Source of the DNA: an uncultured Rhodospirillaceae bacterium
GTDB lineage: Bacteria; Pseudomonadota; Alphaproteobacteria; Rhodospirillales; Magnetospirillaceae
Reading direction: 5' to 3'
DNA: 50,909 bases
Assembly: GCA_903901915.1 (NCBI GenBank)
Contig: CAIUSV010000003.1
Span: 1 to 50,909, forward strand
Shown here: positions 30,071-39,984 of the stretch, one piece after another
Numbering within the stretch: the stretch's first letter is position 1
Layout: each line of letters starts with the position of its first letter
Translations under genes and position numbers: made by a program
The notes under the pieces: model-generated
Seen by the model: the letters and a program-made list of their open reading frames with translations, nothing else
What the model was told of the DNA's origin: nothing
Databases searched by the model: none

Positions 30071-30074
<4 letters not shown>
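28950..30074 (-). CDS. rlmN: 23S rRNA/tRNA adenine-C2 methyltransferase RlmN
   Basis: RlmN is a radical-SAM enzyme that methylates C2 of A2503 in 23S rRNA and A37 in some tRNAs. The 374-residue protein carries the cluster motif C-T-L-T-C-R-F-C (Cys 116, 120, 123), the [15 protein letters not shown]-binding block, and the catalytic C-terminal Cys in L-A-A-C-G-Q-L (about 346). The GTG start at 30074 overlaps the nifA stop by 3 bases (GTGA). That makes rlmN follow nifA closely, with no ribosome site of its own that I can identify outside nifA. Confidence 0.95.
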
Positions 30075-31777
<1,703 letters not shown>

Positions 31778-31893
31778 TCCTCGAAATCCAACCGGCCCGG
31801 ATAAAAGCATCCGGACAGTTCCGTCCCCCCTGTTGACGATTGTTCGCCCCGAACTTAAGCAATTCCGCGGTGGGCGTCCATACTCAACTGAAT

Positions 31894-31914
31894 CCTGCCC
31901 ATTTCCTGGGCAGG
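31894..31914. promoter_or_regulatory. Inverted repeat between nifA and the divergent permease
   Basis: CCTGCCCA (31894-31901), a 5-base spacer, and TGGGCAGG (31907-31914) form a perfect palindrome about midway between the two start codons. It may be an operator or a hairpin in either leader. It does not match the NifA upstream site TGT-N10-ACA. Confidence 0.4.
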
Positions 31915-32007
31915 CATGTGGCGAGGATATTGGGGAAGTCAAGGTGACGGTGGTGAATTGGCCGAAATCTCGACTATGATGGCGGTGATGTGGAGGCGGA
32001 AAAGCGC

Positions 32008-32913
32008 ATGACCATCTATCTGCCGATCGCCGAGCAGGCGGTGGATGTCTGGCTGTTGCTGGCGGTGGGCGGCGGCATCGGCATGCTGTCGGGGATCTTC
32101 GGCGTCGGAGGTGGTTTCCTGCTGACGCCGTTGCTGATCATGATGGGCATTCCGCCGTCGGTGGCGGTGGCGTCGGGCGCCAATCAGGTGCTGGGGTCAT
32201 CGGTGTCCGGGGTTCTGGCCCACTGGCGCCGTCGCAATGTCGACGTCAAGATGGGAAGCTATCTGCTGGCCGGCGGCGTGGTCGGCTCGTCGGCCGGGGT
32301 CTGGCTGTTCGCCCAGTTGAAGAAGCTGGGGCAGATCGATCTGGTGATCAACCTTTGCTATGTCGGCCTGCTTGGGGTGGTGGGGGGGCTGATGCTGGCC
32401 GAGGTGGTCAACGCCGCCCGCCGCCGCCGCACCGGGCGGCTGCCGGGCAAGCGCCATTCGCATCACCGTTGGCACGCCCTGCCGTTCCGGCAGCGCTTTC
32501 CCCGCTCGGGTCTTTACATCAGCGCCATCCTGCCGGTGGCGGTGGGGGCGTTCGGCGGCCTGCTCGCCGCCATCATGGGCGTCGGCGGCGGCTTCGTCCT
32601 GGTGCCGCTGATGATCTACCTGCTGGGGATGCCCACGGCGGTGGTGGTGGGAACCTCGCTGTTCCAGATCATCTTCGTCACCGCCAACGTGACGCTGTTG
32701 CACGCGGTCACCACCCACACGGTGGACGTGCCGCTGGCGCTGATCATGCTGGCGGGGGGGGCGGTGGGCGCCCAGTTCGGCGCCCGCCTCGGCGCCCGGC
32801 TGTCGTGGGATCGGGTTCGTCTGGCTCTGGCGCTGGTGTTCCTGGCGATGTGCGCCCAGATGGCCTGGGGGCTGGTGGCGACACCGGACGACCCCTTTAC
32901 CCTCGTCCGCTGA
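32008..32913 (+). CDS. TauE/SafE family permease
   Basis: A 301-residue membrane protein made of two similar halves of about four helices each. Both halves contain the glycine motif typical of TauE/SafE proteins: [12 protein letters not shown] near 30-45 and [12 protein letters not shown] near 190-205. A His/Arg-rich loop (R-H-S-H-H-R-W-H) links the halves. Members carry sulfite, sulfoacetate or related anions; the substrate here is unknown. ATG 32008 is used; GTG 31990 would add six residues. It is divergent from nifA. Confidence 0.85.
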   Translation: MTIYLPIAEQAVDVWLLLAVGGGIGMLSGIFGVGGGFLLTPLLIMMGIPPSVAVASGANQVLGSSVSGVLAHWRRRNVDVKMGSYLLAGGVVGSSAGVWLFAQLKKLGQIDLVINLCYVGLLGVVGGLMLAEVVNAARRRRTGRLPGKRHSHHRWHALPFRQRFPRSGLYISAILPVAVGAFGGLLAAIMGVGGGFVLVPLMIYLLGMPTAVVVGTSLFQIIFVTANVTLLHAVTTHTVDVPLALIMLAGGAVGAQFGARLGARLSWDRVRLALALVFLAMCAQMAWGLVATPDDPFTLVR

Positions 32914-32974
32914 GAAACCTCGGAACGCCACCGAGTCGGCGTTGACGGTACAGTTGCCGCCATGTTCCTATATG

Positions 32975-32985
32975 TTTAGACTAAA
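32975..32985. promoter_or_regulatory. Palindrome TTTAGACTAAA upstream of a kinase gene
   Basis: An 11-base perfect palindrome in an AT-rich stretch, 65 bases before the kinase start and close to a TTGACG hexamer at 32942-32947. It could be an operator. No regulator can be named from the sequence. Confidence 0.3.
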
Positions 32986-33050
32986 TAAGTGTCAGGACGA
33001 TTTGCATATTTACGTATTCGCGTGTTGTGCCGATGCCAAGGAGATTGCGG

Positions 33051-34673
33051 ATGGGTGATGAGGGTCGGCACGATCCGTTTATACTTGATCTGTCCAACAA
33101 GACGCTAAGGATCGTTCTTGACAGCATGCCGATCTGTGTCGCGATTGTCGGGGCGAATCGCAGCTATATATTCGGCAATAAATTCTTCTGCGATTTGTAT
33201 GCTGTATCCCAGGCCGACATTGTCGGCATGTCGACCCGGCTGATCTTTTGTTCGGATGCCGACTGGGACGCCGTGGGGCGTGCGGCCTATCCGATCATTA
33301 TCGGTGGCGGAACCTATGATTGCGAACACTTCCTGAGGCGGCGCGACGGCAGCGCCTATCCGGCCCGGGCGATCGGCCGGTTGCTCGATGCCGATAACCC
33401 GTCCCTGGGGACGATCTGGATGGTCGATGACCTGACCGACCACAAGATCGCCCCCTATGTCGCCGAGTTGCGGCGGACGACCGACGAACTGGCGATGGCG
33501 AACGCCGCCCTGGCGGCCGAGATCGTCGAACGCCGGTCCGCCGAGATCCGCCTTAAGGAAAGCGAACGTCAGGTCCGCTCGATCCTGGAGGCCGCCCCGT
33601 TTCCCATGCTGTCGATCAGCTTTCCCGACGGCCGTTTTCTGTTCGCCAACCACGCCGCCGCCGAATTGCTGAACATCCAGGCCGACCGGCTGGACGATCT
33701 GCGGGACACCGACTTCTACGTCAACCTCCAGGCGCGCCGCGACTTCCTGGTGCGGCTGGAAGAGGTGGGTTGTGTCCTGGGGGCGGAATTCCAACTGCGC
33801 CGATCCGGCGACCAGCGGCTTTGGGTCATGCTGTCGGCGGTGCGCTTCGCCTATCAGGGCGAGGATGCGGTGCTGGTCTGTCTCAACGACATTTCCGCCC
33901 GCAAGCGGCTGGAAGAGACGCTGCTGGCCGCCGGCCTGCGCTCGGAGGCGGCGTTGGAGGCCGAGCGTCAGGCGGCGCGCGAGCAGCGCAACTTCCTGGC
34001 CATGGTCAGTCACGAATTCCGGGTGCCGCTGGCCATCATCGAGGCCGCCTCGCAGCTGCTGGGGATCTACACCCAGTCGGATGACGAGGCCGAGGACGAG
34101 GTGGCCAAGATCCGGCGGGCCACCCGGCGGATGTCCGATCTGATCGACGTCTGTCTTGCCGAGGACCGGCTGGATTCGACCATGGCGGCGCTGCGGATTG
34201 CCCAGGTCGATCTGCGGCGCGTCCTGCTCGAGCTGTGCGAGGAAAAGCTGCCTGTCGCCGGCGGGCGCGCCATGTCGGTCAAGGCCGGCGGCCCGATCTG
34301 GATTGCGGCGGACGGGACCTTGTTGCGGGTGGCCTTTTCCAACCTGATCGATAACGCCATGAAGTTTTCCCCCGACGGAAGCCCGATCGACGTCGATGTC
34401 ACGGTTGACGACGATACCGTCATGATCAGCGTCGCCGATCGTGGCGCCGGCATCGCGCCCGAGGAACAGGGCCGCATTTTCGAGAAATTCTATCGCTCGA
34501 CCAGGGTTGACGGGGTCCGCGGTGCCGGTCTTGGGCTGTACATCGTCAAAAGGATCGTCGATCTGCACGGCGGCAGCATCGGAGTCGATAGCCTTCTCGG
34601 CGCCGGAACCAGCTTTTTAGTGTGGTTGCCAGTCGAGGTGAATTTCGTCGATAATGATCGGTATGTATCGTAA
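33051..34673 (+). CDS. Cytoplasmic PAS-domain histidine kinase
   Basis: A 540-residue soluble kinase with no transmembrane helix. It has two PAS domains (about 20-135 and 165-285) joined by a helical linker, a HisKA domain with F-L-A-M-V-S-H-E-F-R-V-P-L (His about 321), and HATPase_c with N-L-I-D-N-A-M-K-F-S and a final G-A-G-L-G-L-Y-I-V-K-R-I-V block. ATG 33051 is chosen because AAGGAG lies 7 bases upstream. An OmpR-type regulator gene follows 24 bases later, so this is very likely the cognate pair. The first PAS domain has two Cys (S-M-P-I-C-V, F-F-C-D-L) but no heme or flavin motif I can name. Confidence 0.9.
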   Translation: MGDEGRHDPFILDLSNKTLRIVLDSMPICVAIVGANRSYIFGNKFFCDLYAVSQADIVGMSTRLIFCSDADWDAVGRAAYPIIIGGGTYDCEHFLRRRDGSAYPARAIGRLLDADNPSLGTIWMVDDLTDHKIAPYVAELRRTTDELAMANAALAAEIVERRSAEIRLKESERQVRSILEAAPFPMLSISFPDGRFLFANHAAAELLNIQADRLDDLRDTDFYVNLQARRDFLVRLEEVGCVLGAEFQLRRSGDQRLWVMLSAVRFAYQGEDAVLVCLNDISARKRLEETLLAAGLRSEAALEAERQAAREQRNFLAMVSHEFRVPLAIIEAASQLLGIYTQSDDEAEDEVAKIRRATRRMSDLIDVCLAEDRLDSTMAALRIAQVDLRRVLLELCEEKLPVAGGRAMSVKAGGPIWIAADGTLLRVAFSNLIDNAMKFSPDGSPIDVDVTVDDDTVMISVADRGAGIAPEEQGRIFEKFYRSTRVDGVRGAGLGLYIVKRIVDLHGGSIGVDSLLGAGTSFLVWLPVEVNFVDNDRYVS

Positions 34674-34697
34674 CGCGCTGTTGGGGAAGCGTCCGGC

Positions 34698-35420
34698 ATG
34701 ATCAATGTCGTGGTGGTCGAAGACGATCCCGACCTGTGCGGGTCGATCGTCCGCTATCTGTCGCTGGTGGGCATGAGCGTACGGCGTGCCGGGTCGGGGG
34801 CGGAGCTAGACCAGCTGCTGGCGGCCGGCATCCCCGATCTTCTGGTGCTCGACGTCAATCTGCCGGGCGAGGACGGCTTTTCCATCGCGGCGCGGCTGCG
34901 CAGCACCGCCCGGCTGGGTATCGTCATGCTGACCGCGCGCGGCCAGCTTGACGATCGCGTGCTGGGGCTGACCGCCGGGGCGGACGCCTATCTGGTCAAG
35001 CCGGTGCAGTTCCGCGAGCTGGAGGCGGTGATTCACAGTCTGACCCGCCGCCTGCGCGAGGCGCCCAAGGAGGAAAAGGCCGAGGCCCGTGACGAGGCGT
35101 TCCGGGCCTGGAGCTTCGATGCCGCCAGCTGGTCGCTGATCACCCCCAACGGCCATCAGGTACCGTTGACCAATGCCGAATACCGGGTGTTGCAGACCCT
35201 GACCTCCGAGCCGGGGGCCTCGGTCGGCCGCGAGGAGATCGCCGCGTCGCTGGGCAAGGTGGTGGGCGGCTACGACGACCGCAGCATCGACGCGGTGATG
35301 GCCCGGCTGCGACGCAAGGTCAACGCCGCCAGCGGTGAAAACCTGCCGATCCGCGCGGTGCGCTCGGTGGGGTACGTGTTCGCGGCGCCGGTGGAAGCCC
35401 GCGCCCGGTCCGAATCCTGA
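34698..35420 (+). CDS. OmpR/PhoB-family response regulator
   Basis: A 240-residue regulator with a receiver domain (V-V-V-E-D-D-P-D at 5-12, phosphoacceptor Asp 52 in L-V-L-D-V-N-L-P-G-E-D-G, Lys in Y-L-V-K-P-V) and a C-terminal winged helix with T-N-A-E-Y-R-V-L-Q-T-L and S-I-D-A-V-M-A-R-L-R-R-K-V. It follows the PAS kinase gene by 24 bases and precedes a TetR gene by 16 bases. Its targets are unknown. Confidence 0.93.
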   Translation: MINVVVVEDDPDLCGSIVRYLSLVGMSVRRAGSGAELDQLLAAGIPDLLVLDVNLPGEDGFSIAARLRSTARLGIVMLTARGQLDDRVLGLTAGADAYLVKPVQFRELEAVIHSLTRRLREAPKEEKAEARDEAFRAWSFDAASWSLITPNGHQVPLTNAEYRVLQTLTSEPGASVGREEIAASLGKVVGGYDDRSIDAVMARLRRKVNAASGENLPIRAVRSVGYVFAAPVEARARSES

Positions 35421-35436
35421 CCGGCGCGGCGTCGCA

Positions 35437-36045
35437 ATGGCCCGCACCATCGGCTCGCACGGTCCCCGCACCATGGAAGCCATCCGCAAGGCCGGGCTGA
35501 ACCTGATCTACGAACACGGGTTCGAGGCCATGAGCCTGCGCCAGCTGGCCGCCGAGGTCGGCATTCAGGTGGGTTCGCTCTACAATCATATCAGCACCAA
35601 GCAGGATCTGCTCTACGACCTGATTCGCGCCCACATGGACGACCTGTTCCGGCAGTTCGGCGAGGTGATGGCCGGAGTCGCCGGGCAGGGGCCGGTGGAG
35701 CGCATCAAGGCGTTCATCGCCTTCCATGTCACCTATCACATCGTGCGCAAGCGCGAGGTCTTCATCGGCGCCTCGGAACTGCGCAGCCTGGAACCGAACC
35801 ATTACGAAGAGATCGTGGCGCTGCGCCGGCAGTACGAACGCCACCTGATCGACATTCTGCGCCAGGGCGAGGCCGCCGGGTTGTTCCATTGCGGCGACGC
35901 CTCGGTCGCCGCCTATGGCATCCTGGCCATGCTGACCGGCGTCTGTAACTGGTTCCGGCCGCACGGGCGCCTGAGCAAGGAACAGGTCATCGCCATCTAT
36001 TCCGATCTGGTGCTGGGCGGCCTGATGAATGCTGGTCACCCTTGA
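35437..36045 (+). CDS. TetR/AcrR-family transcriptional regulator
   Basis: A 202-residue regulator. The N-terminal HTH matches the family: A-G-L-N-L-I-Y-E-H-G-F-E-A-M-S-L-R-Q-L-A-A-E-V-G-I-Q-V-G-S-L-Y-N-H (about 20-52, by key residues). The C-terminal ligand domain is helical with no motif I can assign. The start at 35437 follows the response regulator with a 16-base gap, and its end overlaps the next gene by 17 bases. The overlap suggests that it is co-translated with the Cys-rich protein. Confidence 0.88.
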   Translation: MARTIGSHGPRTMEAIRKAGLNLIYEHGFEAMSLRQLAAEVGIQVGSLYNHISTKQDLLYDLIRAHMDDLFRQFGEVMAGVAGQGPVERIKAFIAFHVTYHIVRKREVFIGASELRSLEPNHYEEIVALRRQYERHLIDILRQGEAAGLFHCGDASVAAYGILAMLTGVCNWFRPHGRLSKEQVIAIYSDLVLGGLMNAGHP

Positions 36046-36316
36046 CGCCCGTGCCCCGGCCAAGCCCGCACCCGGCACGGACTGCAACGGCTGCGGCGTC
36101 TGCTGCGCCGCCGAGCCTTGCCCGCTGGGCCTGATTCTGTTCCGCCGCCGGCGTGGGCCGTGTCCGGCGCTGGAGTGGGAAGAGCCGTCGCGCCGCTATC
36201 GTTGTGGATTGCTGACGCGGCCCGGGTGGTGGCGCCTGCTGGCGCCGCTGGCCGCCCGCTGGATCGCGGCGGGGCAGGGGTGTGATTCGGATGCGCGGGT
36301 GGAAGACCCACCCTGA
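36029..36316 (+). CDS. Small Cys-rich protein with YkgJ-like CxxCxxCC motif
   Basis: A 95-residue protein with C-N-G-C-G-V-C-C (Cys 19, 22, 25, 26), further Cys at 31, 45, 59 and 85, and a helical, W-rich C-terminus. The CxxCxxCC pattern resembles the YkgJ group of putative Zn/Fe-S binding proteins, but this product is shorter than most. It overlaps the TetR gene by 17 bases. A metal-binding or redox function is inferred from the cysteines only. Confidence 0.65.
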   Translation: MLVTLDARAPAKPAPGTDCNGCGVCCAAEPCPLGLILFRRRRGPCPALEWEEPSRRYRCGLLTRPGWWRLLAPLAARWIAAGQGCDSDARVEDPP

Positions 36317-36324
36317 AACAACGC

Positions 36325-36348
36325 GGGGCGCCTCTTGCGAGACGCCCC
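36325..36348. terminator. Hairpin between convergent genes
   Basis: GGGGCG and CTC (36325-36334, one internal mismatch) pair with GAG and CGCCCC (36339-36348) around a TTGC loop. It lies between the Cys-rich gene and the convergent irr gene and could end transcripts from the left. There is no T-run on the plus strand. Confidence 0.5.
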
Positions 36349-36391
36349 GGGCTGGTTCGTTCCCTGGAGAAGAGGGAACCTTGGGAAAACG

Positions 36392-36811
36392 TCAGCCGTC
36401 CACCCGGACGATGACCTCCACCCGGCTGATGTTCAGCCCCTCCGGCGCGCTGGGCACCTTGGAGACGGCGATCAGGTCGGCGGGGATGTCGCACAGTTTG
36501 CCGCTTCTCTCGTAGAAGAAGTGGTGGTGGTCGGAGGTGTTGGTGTCGAAGTACGACCGCCCGGCATCGACCACGATCTCGCGCAGCAGGCCGGCGTCGG
36601 TGAACTGGTGCAAGGTGTTGTACACCGTGGCCAGCGAGACCCGGATGCTGCTGGACAGCGCTTCGGTGTGCAACTGCTCGGCCGAGATGTGGCGATCACC
36701 ACCGTCGAACAGCAGGCGGGCCAGGGCGAGACGCTGCCGGGTCGGCCGCAGTCCCACCGCGCGCAGGCGGTCGAGGGCTTGGCTGAACGGGCGCACGGTG
36801 ATGATGGTCAT
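36392..36811 (-). CDS. irr: Iron response regulator Irr (Fur family)
   Basis: A 139-residue Fur-family protein with the DNA-binding domain motif L-R-P-T-R-Q-R-L-A-L-A-x-L-L-F and S-L-A-T-V-Y-N-T-L (about 55-68). The dimerisation part has T-S-D-H-H-H-F-F-Y-E, the His-rich heme/metal motif typical of Irr in alphaproteobacteria. Irr represses heme synthesis and iron-use genes at low iron. The gene lies 87 bases downstream of gpt on the same strand. No Irr box could be recognised near it. Confidence 0.9.
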   Translation of the reverse strand: MTIITVRPFSQALDRLRAVGLRPTRQRLALARLLFDGGDRHISAEQLHTEALSSSIRVSLATVYNTLHQFTDAGLLREIVVDAGRSYFDTNTSDHHHFFYERSGKLCDIPADLIAVSKVPSAPEGLNISRVEVIVRVDG

Positions 36812-36898
36812 GGGGCGGATGCCATTTCCAGGTAGGGTGAAATTGATCTATCTCAACCCTAACATGGAGTGCTTCAAAAAAGGAAGAGGCAACATACG

Positions 36899-37357
36899 TC
36901 ACACCCGCTCGGGCGCGTCCCAGGGAAACACCAGCCAGATGTCCTGGGCCACCTCGGCGACGAAGGTGTCCACCAGCGCCCTGCCGGCGGGCTTGGCGTA
37001 AAGGGTGGCGTAGTGGGCGGCGGGCAGCATCGAGCGTACCGCGCGGGCGGTGGCGCCGGTATCGACCAGATCGTCCACCACCAGCCAGCCGGCACCGCTG
37101 CCGTCGATGCGCTTGAGTACCGCCAGGGTCTGTTCGCGGACACCGTCGCCGTAGCTGGCGATGCAGACGGTATCGACATGGCGCAGTTCCAGCTCGCGCG
37201 CCAGCACCGCCGCCGGCACCAATCCGCCGCGGGCCACCGCGACGATGCCGAGAAAATTTCCGAGCGCCTTCAGCCGTGCGGCCAGGGCGCGGGCGTCCCG
37301 GTGGATGTCGTCCCAGGACAGGGTCCGGGTGGTGGAAAACGCGGGGTCCAGATCCAT
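36899..37357 (-). CDS. gpt: Xanthine-guanine phosphoribosyltransferase
   Basis: A 152-residue salvage enzyme, the same length as E. coli Gpt, that converts xanthine, guanine and hypoxanthine to nucleotides. It has the P-R-P-P-binding block W-L-V-V-D-D-L-V-D-T-G-A-T-A (about 88-101) and the purine-site segment V-F-P-W-D near the C-terminus. The start is ATG 37357; an upstream in-frame extension to 37423 is less likely. It is divergent from the gamma-glutamyltransferase-like gene (111-base gap). Confidence 0.92.
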   Translation of the reverse strand: MDLDPAFSTTRTLSWDDIHRDARALAARLKALGNFLGIVAVARGGLVPAAVLARELELRHVDTVCIASYGDGVREQTLAVLKRIDGSGAGWLVVDDLVDTGATARAVRSMLPAAHYATLYAKPAGRALVDTFVAEVAQDIWLVFPWDAPERV

Positions 37358-37468
37358 GGCTCTGCTCGAAACCGTTTCGGCCGGTATCACCACTCTGGAC
37401 GGCGGCCGGCAATTTCGCAACAATCCGTCCCTCGTTTTCCGTTCCCGTCATCGCTGACAGGTCCTTCG

Positions 37469-39061
37469 ATGCTGTATTCCCCCATGGCCCGCCGCGGCAT
37501 GGTCACTTCACCCCACCATCTCGCGTCCCAAGCCGGGCTGGCGGTGCTGCGCGACGGCGGTACCGCCATCGAGGCCGCCATTGCCGCCGCCGCGACCCTG
37601 GCGGTGGTCTATCCCCATATGACCGGATTGGGTGGCGACGCCTTCTGGCTTATTTCCGAGCCGGGCAAGCCGCCGGTGTCCATCGACGGCTCGGGGGCCG
37701 CCGGCGGCAAGGTCGATGCCGAGCTTTACCGCCGCGCCGGATTGGCGGCGGTGCCGGTGCGTGGCCCCATGGCGGCCAATACCGTTGCCGGGGCGGTGTC
37801 CAGCTGGCAACTGGCGCTGGACGTCTCGGCCCATTGGGGTGGCCGGTTGCCGCTGGGGCGGTTGTTCGAGGATGCCATCCACGCCGCCCGCGAGGGGTTC
37901 GCCGTCGGTCAGCATCAGGCCGAGTGCACCAGCCGTAATCTCGACGTGCTGAAGCGCCAGCCCGGTTTCGCCGATACCTTCCTGGTCAAGCGCAAGCCTC
38001 CGGCGGCGGGAACCATGCTGCGCCTGCCGGCGCTGGCGGCGACGCTGGAGCGTCTGGCCGCCGCCGGGCTGGACGATTTCTATCGCGGCGAGATCGGCCG
38101 GGCCGTTGCCGCCGGCTTGCAGGCGGCGGGCAGCCCGTTGCGCGCCGACGATCTGGCGCGCCATCGCGGAATGCGCCGCCGGCCGTTGTCGCTGGCGCTG
38201 CCGTGCGGCACCCTGTTCAACACCGCGCCGCCGACCCAGGGTCTGGCGTCGCTGATCCTGCTGGGGCTGTTCCAGCGCCTGGGGGTGACCGAGGCCGACG
38301 GCTTCGACCATGTCCACGGCCTGATCGAGGCGGCCAAGCTGGCCTATCGCGTGCGCGACGCTCACGTCACCGATCCGGCGCGGATGTCGGTTCACGCCGC
38401 CACCTATCTGACCGACGGCATGCTCGACCGTCTTGCCGCCGATATCGATCGCGAGCGGTCGCGGCCCTCGGAGGCCGGCACCGGCCAGGGCGATACCGTC
38501 TGGCTGGGAGTGATCGACGGCCACGGCCGCGCCGTCAGCTTCATCCAAAGCCTTTACCATGCCTACGGCTCGGGGGTGACCCTGCCGGAGCTTGGAGTGG
38601 TGTGGCAATGCCGTGGCTGTTCCTTCAGCCTCGATCCCGAGCATCGCAATTTTCTCGAACCCCGCCGCCGTCCGTTCCATACTCTGTCGCCCGGTCTGGC
38701 ACGCCTGCGCGACGGCCGCACCCTGGTCTACGGCACCATGGGCGGTGATGCTCAACCGCTGGTGCAGGCCGAGGTGTTCAGCCGCGCCGCCCTGTTCGGC
38801 CAGGGGCTGCAACAGGCGGTCTCGGCGCCGCGCTGGGCGGTGGCGCGTGGCCTCGATGGCAATGCCGCCAGCGGCATCCAGATGGAATCCCGCGTCGATG
38901 GCGCCGTGGTCGACCGGCTGCGTCGTGCCGGCCACGCGGTCGAACTGGTGGGCGAGTGGAATTCGTTGCTCGGTCACGCCGGCGCCCTGGCGCGGCGTGG
39001 CGACGGCATGATCGAAGGGGCGGCCGATCCCCGTTCGGATGGTTCGGTGGCGGGATTTTAA
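37469..39061 (+). CDS. Gamma-glutamyltransferase-family protein
   Basis: A 530-residue member of the Ntn-hydrolase family that transfers or hydrolyses gamma-glutamyl groups. It has the large-subunit start with H-x-L-A-S-Q-A-G-L-A-V-L-R-D-G-G-T-A-I-E-A-A-I-A-A, the M-T-G-L-G-G-D-A-F-W block, and a nucleophile Thr about 343 in G-Q-G-D-T-V-W-L-G-V. The residues after the Thr differ from the common T-T-H-F form, so this may be an acylase-like or divergent member. No signal peptide is seen, so it may be cytoplasmic. The start is ATG 37469. Confidence 0.85.
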   Translation: MLYSPMARRGMVTSPHHLASQAGLAVLRDGGTAIEAAIAAAATLAVVYPHMTGLGGDAFWLISEPGKPPVSIDGSGAAGGKVDAELYRRAGLAAVPVRGPMAANTVAGAVSSWQLALDVSAHWGGRLPLGRLFEDAIHAAREGFAVGQHQAECTSRNLDVLKRQPGFADTFLVKRKPPAAGTMLRLPALAATLERLAAAGLDDFYRGEIGRAVAAGLQAAGSPLRADDLARHRGMRRRPLSLALPCGTLFNTAPPTQGLASLILLGLFQRLGVTEADGFDHVHGLIEAAKLAYRVRDAHVTDPARMSVHAATYLTDGMLDRLAADIDRERSRPSEAGTGQGDTVWLGVIDGHGRAVSFIQSLYHAYGSGVTLPELGVVWQCRGCSFSLDPEHRNFLEPRRRPFHTLSPGLARLRDGRTLVYGTMGGDAQPLVQAEVFSRAALFGQGLQQAVSAPRWAVARGLDGNAASGIQMESRVDGAVVDRLRRAGHAVELVGEWNSLLGHAGALARRGDGMIEGAADPRSDGSVAGF

Positions 39062-39074
39062 CAAGGACAAGCGG

Positions 39075-39296
39075 ATGACCGATATCATTCTCAAGGTGGT
39101 GGCCGAGGCCTTCGTCAATGGCCGCGACATCATGGATACCGGGTCGGCCATGCTGGGGCTGGGCGGCGACAATGCCTTCTGCGGCGGCTGCGGCCGCGAA
39201 CTGATGCACGAGGTGCCGGTCAGGTCCATGGTGGTCGATCTGCTCTATCGCTGCGACCAGTGTGGTGCCCTTAACGAAGTGCCGAAGAACAACTGA
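39075..39296 (+). CDS. Small zinc-ribbon protein
   Basis: A 73-residue protein with two C-x-x-C pairs (Cys 36/39 in F-C-G-G-C-G and 60/63 in R-C-D-Q-C-G) that probably bind one zinc ion. The N-terminal half is helical. ATG 39075 has AAGGAC about 6 bases upstream; an upstream start overlaps the preceding gene. It is 13 bases after the gamma-glutamyltransferase-like gene and 16 before a glutathione S-transferase gene, so the three may form a transcript. No family name can be given. Confidence 0.7.
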   Translation: MTDIILKVVAEAFVNGRDIMDTGSAMLGLGGDNAFCGGCGRELMHEVPVRSMVVDLLYRCDQCGALNEVPKNN

Positions 39297-39312
39297 ACGG
39301 GAGAACCGGACC

Positions 39313-39918
39313 ATGAAGCTTTATTACAAGGCCGGCGCCTGCTCGCTGGCGTCGCACATCGCGCTGCGCGAGGCCGGGGTGGCGGTCGAGCTGGAGGCGG
39401 TCGATCTGGTCACCAAGAAGACCGCCGGCGGTGCCGATTTCCTCGCCGTCAATCCCAAGGGTTACATCCCCGCCCTGGTGCAGGACGATGGCACCGTGCT
39501 GACCGAGGGTGTCGCCATCATGCTTTACGTCGCCGGTCTGGCGCCGGACAAGGCGCTGGCGCCCAAGCCCGGCACCGCCGACTACATCAAATTGGTGGAG
39601 TGGCTGGTGTTCATCGCCACCGAGCTGCACAAGCTGTCGGGCGCCCAGTTCAGCCCGGTCATCACCGACGAATCCAAGGCGGTGACCAAGGCGATCCTGC
39701 TGCGCCGCCTCGACTACGCCAACGAGGCGCTGGGCAAGGGGCCATACCTGCTGGGCGAGACCTTCACCATCGCCGACGGCTACCTGTTCACCGTGTGCAG
39801 CTGGCAGCCCCGCATCGGTCATGATCTGGCCAAATGGCCCAACCTCGCCGCCCATAACGCCCGCGTCGCGTCGCGTCCGGCGGTGCAGGCGGCGCTGAAG
39901 GCCGAAGGGCTGATCTGA
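39313..39918 (+). CDS. Glutathione S-transferase
   Basis: A 201-residue protein with an N-terminal thioredoxin fold and helical C-domain. M-K-L-Y-Y-K-A-G-A-C-S-L-A-S-H-I-A-L-R-E-A-G fits bacterial beta-class GSTs, which bear Cys at this position (here Cys 10). V-N-P-K-G-Y-I-P-A-L and L-T-E-G-V-A-I-M follow, and the C-domain carries the F-T-I-A-D-G-Y-L-F motif. It can conjugate or reduce compounds using glutathione. The neighbouring gamma-glutamyltransferase-like gene fits with glutathione use. Confidence 0.93.
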   Translation: MKLYYKAGACSLASHIALREAGVAVELEAVDLVTKKTAGGADFLAVNPKGYIPALVQDDGTVLTEGVAIMLYVAGLAPDKALAPKPGTADYIKLVEWLVFIATELHKLSGAQFSPVITDESKAVTKAILLRRLDYANEALGKGPYLLGETFTIADGYLFTVCSWQPRIGHDLAKWPNLAAHNARVASRPAVQAALKAEGLI

Positions 39919-39926
39919 GGAAACTG

Positions 39927-39949
39927 GTGGGGGAACCGCGTTCCCCCAC
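39927..39949 (+). terminator. Hairpin after the glutathione S-transferase gene
   Basis: A perfect 10-base stem (39927-39936 with 39940-39949) closes a 3-base loop 8 bases after the stop. Only TTG follows, so termination strength is uncertain. Confidence 0.6.
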
Positions 39950-39984
39950 TTGCCGCCGCGACGTTCTGCCGCCATAAACGTCGT

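Noticed and set aside
31811-31989. NifA upstream activator site TGT-N10-ACA near nifA
   Set aside because: No clear match with correct spacing was found.
36812-36898. Irr box (ICE-type motif) upstream of irr
   Set aside because: The region contains an AGGGT...ACCCT inverted repeat but nothing like the known Irr motif.
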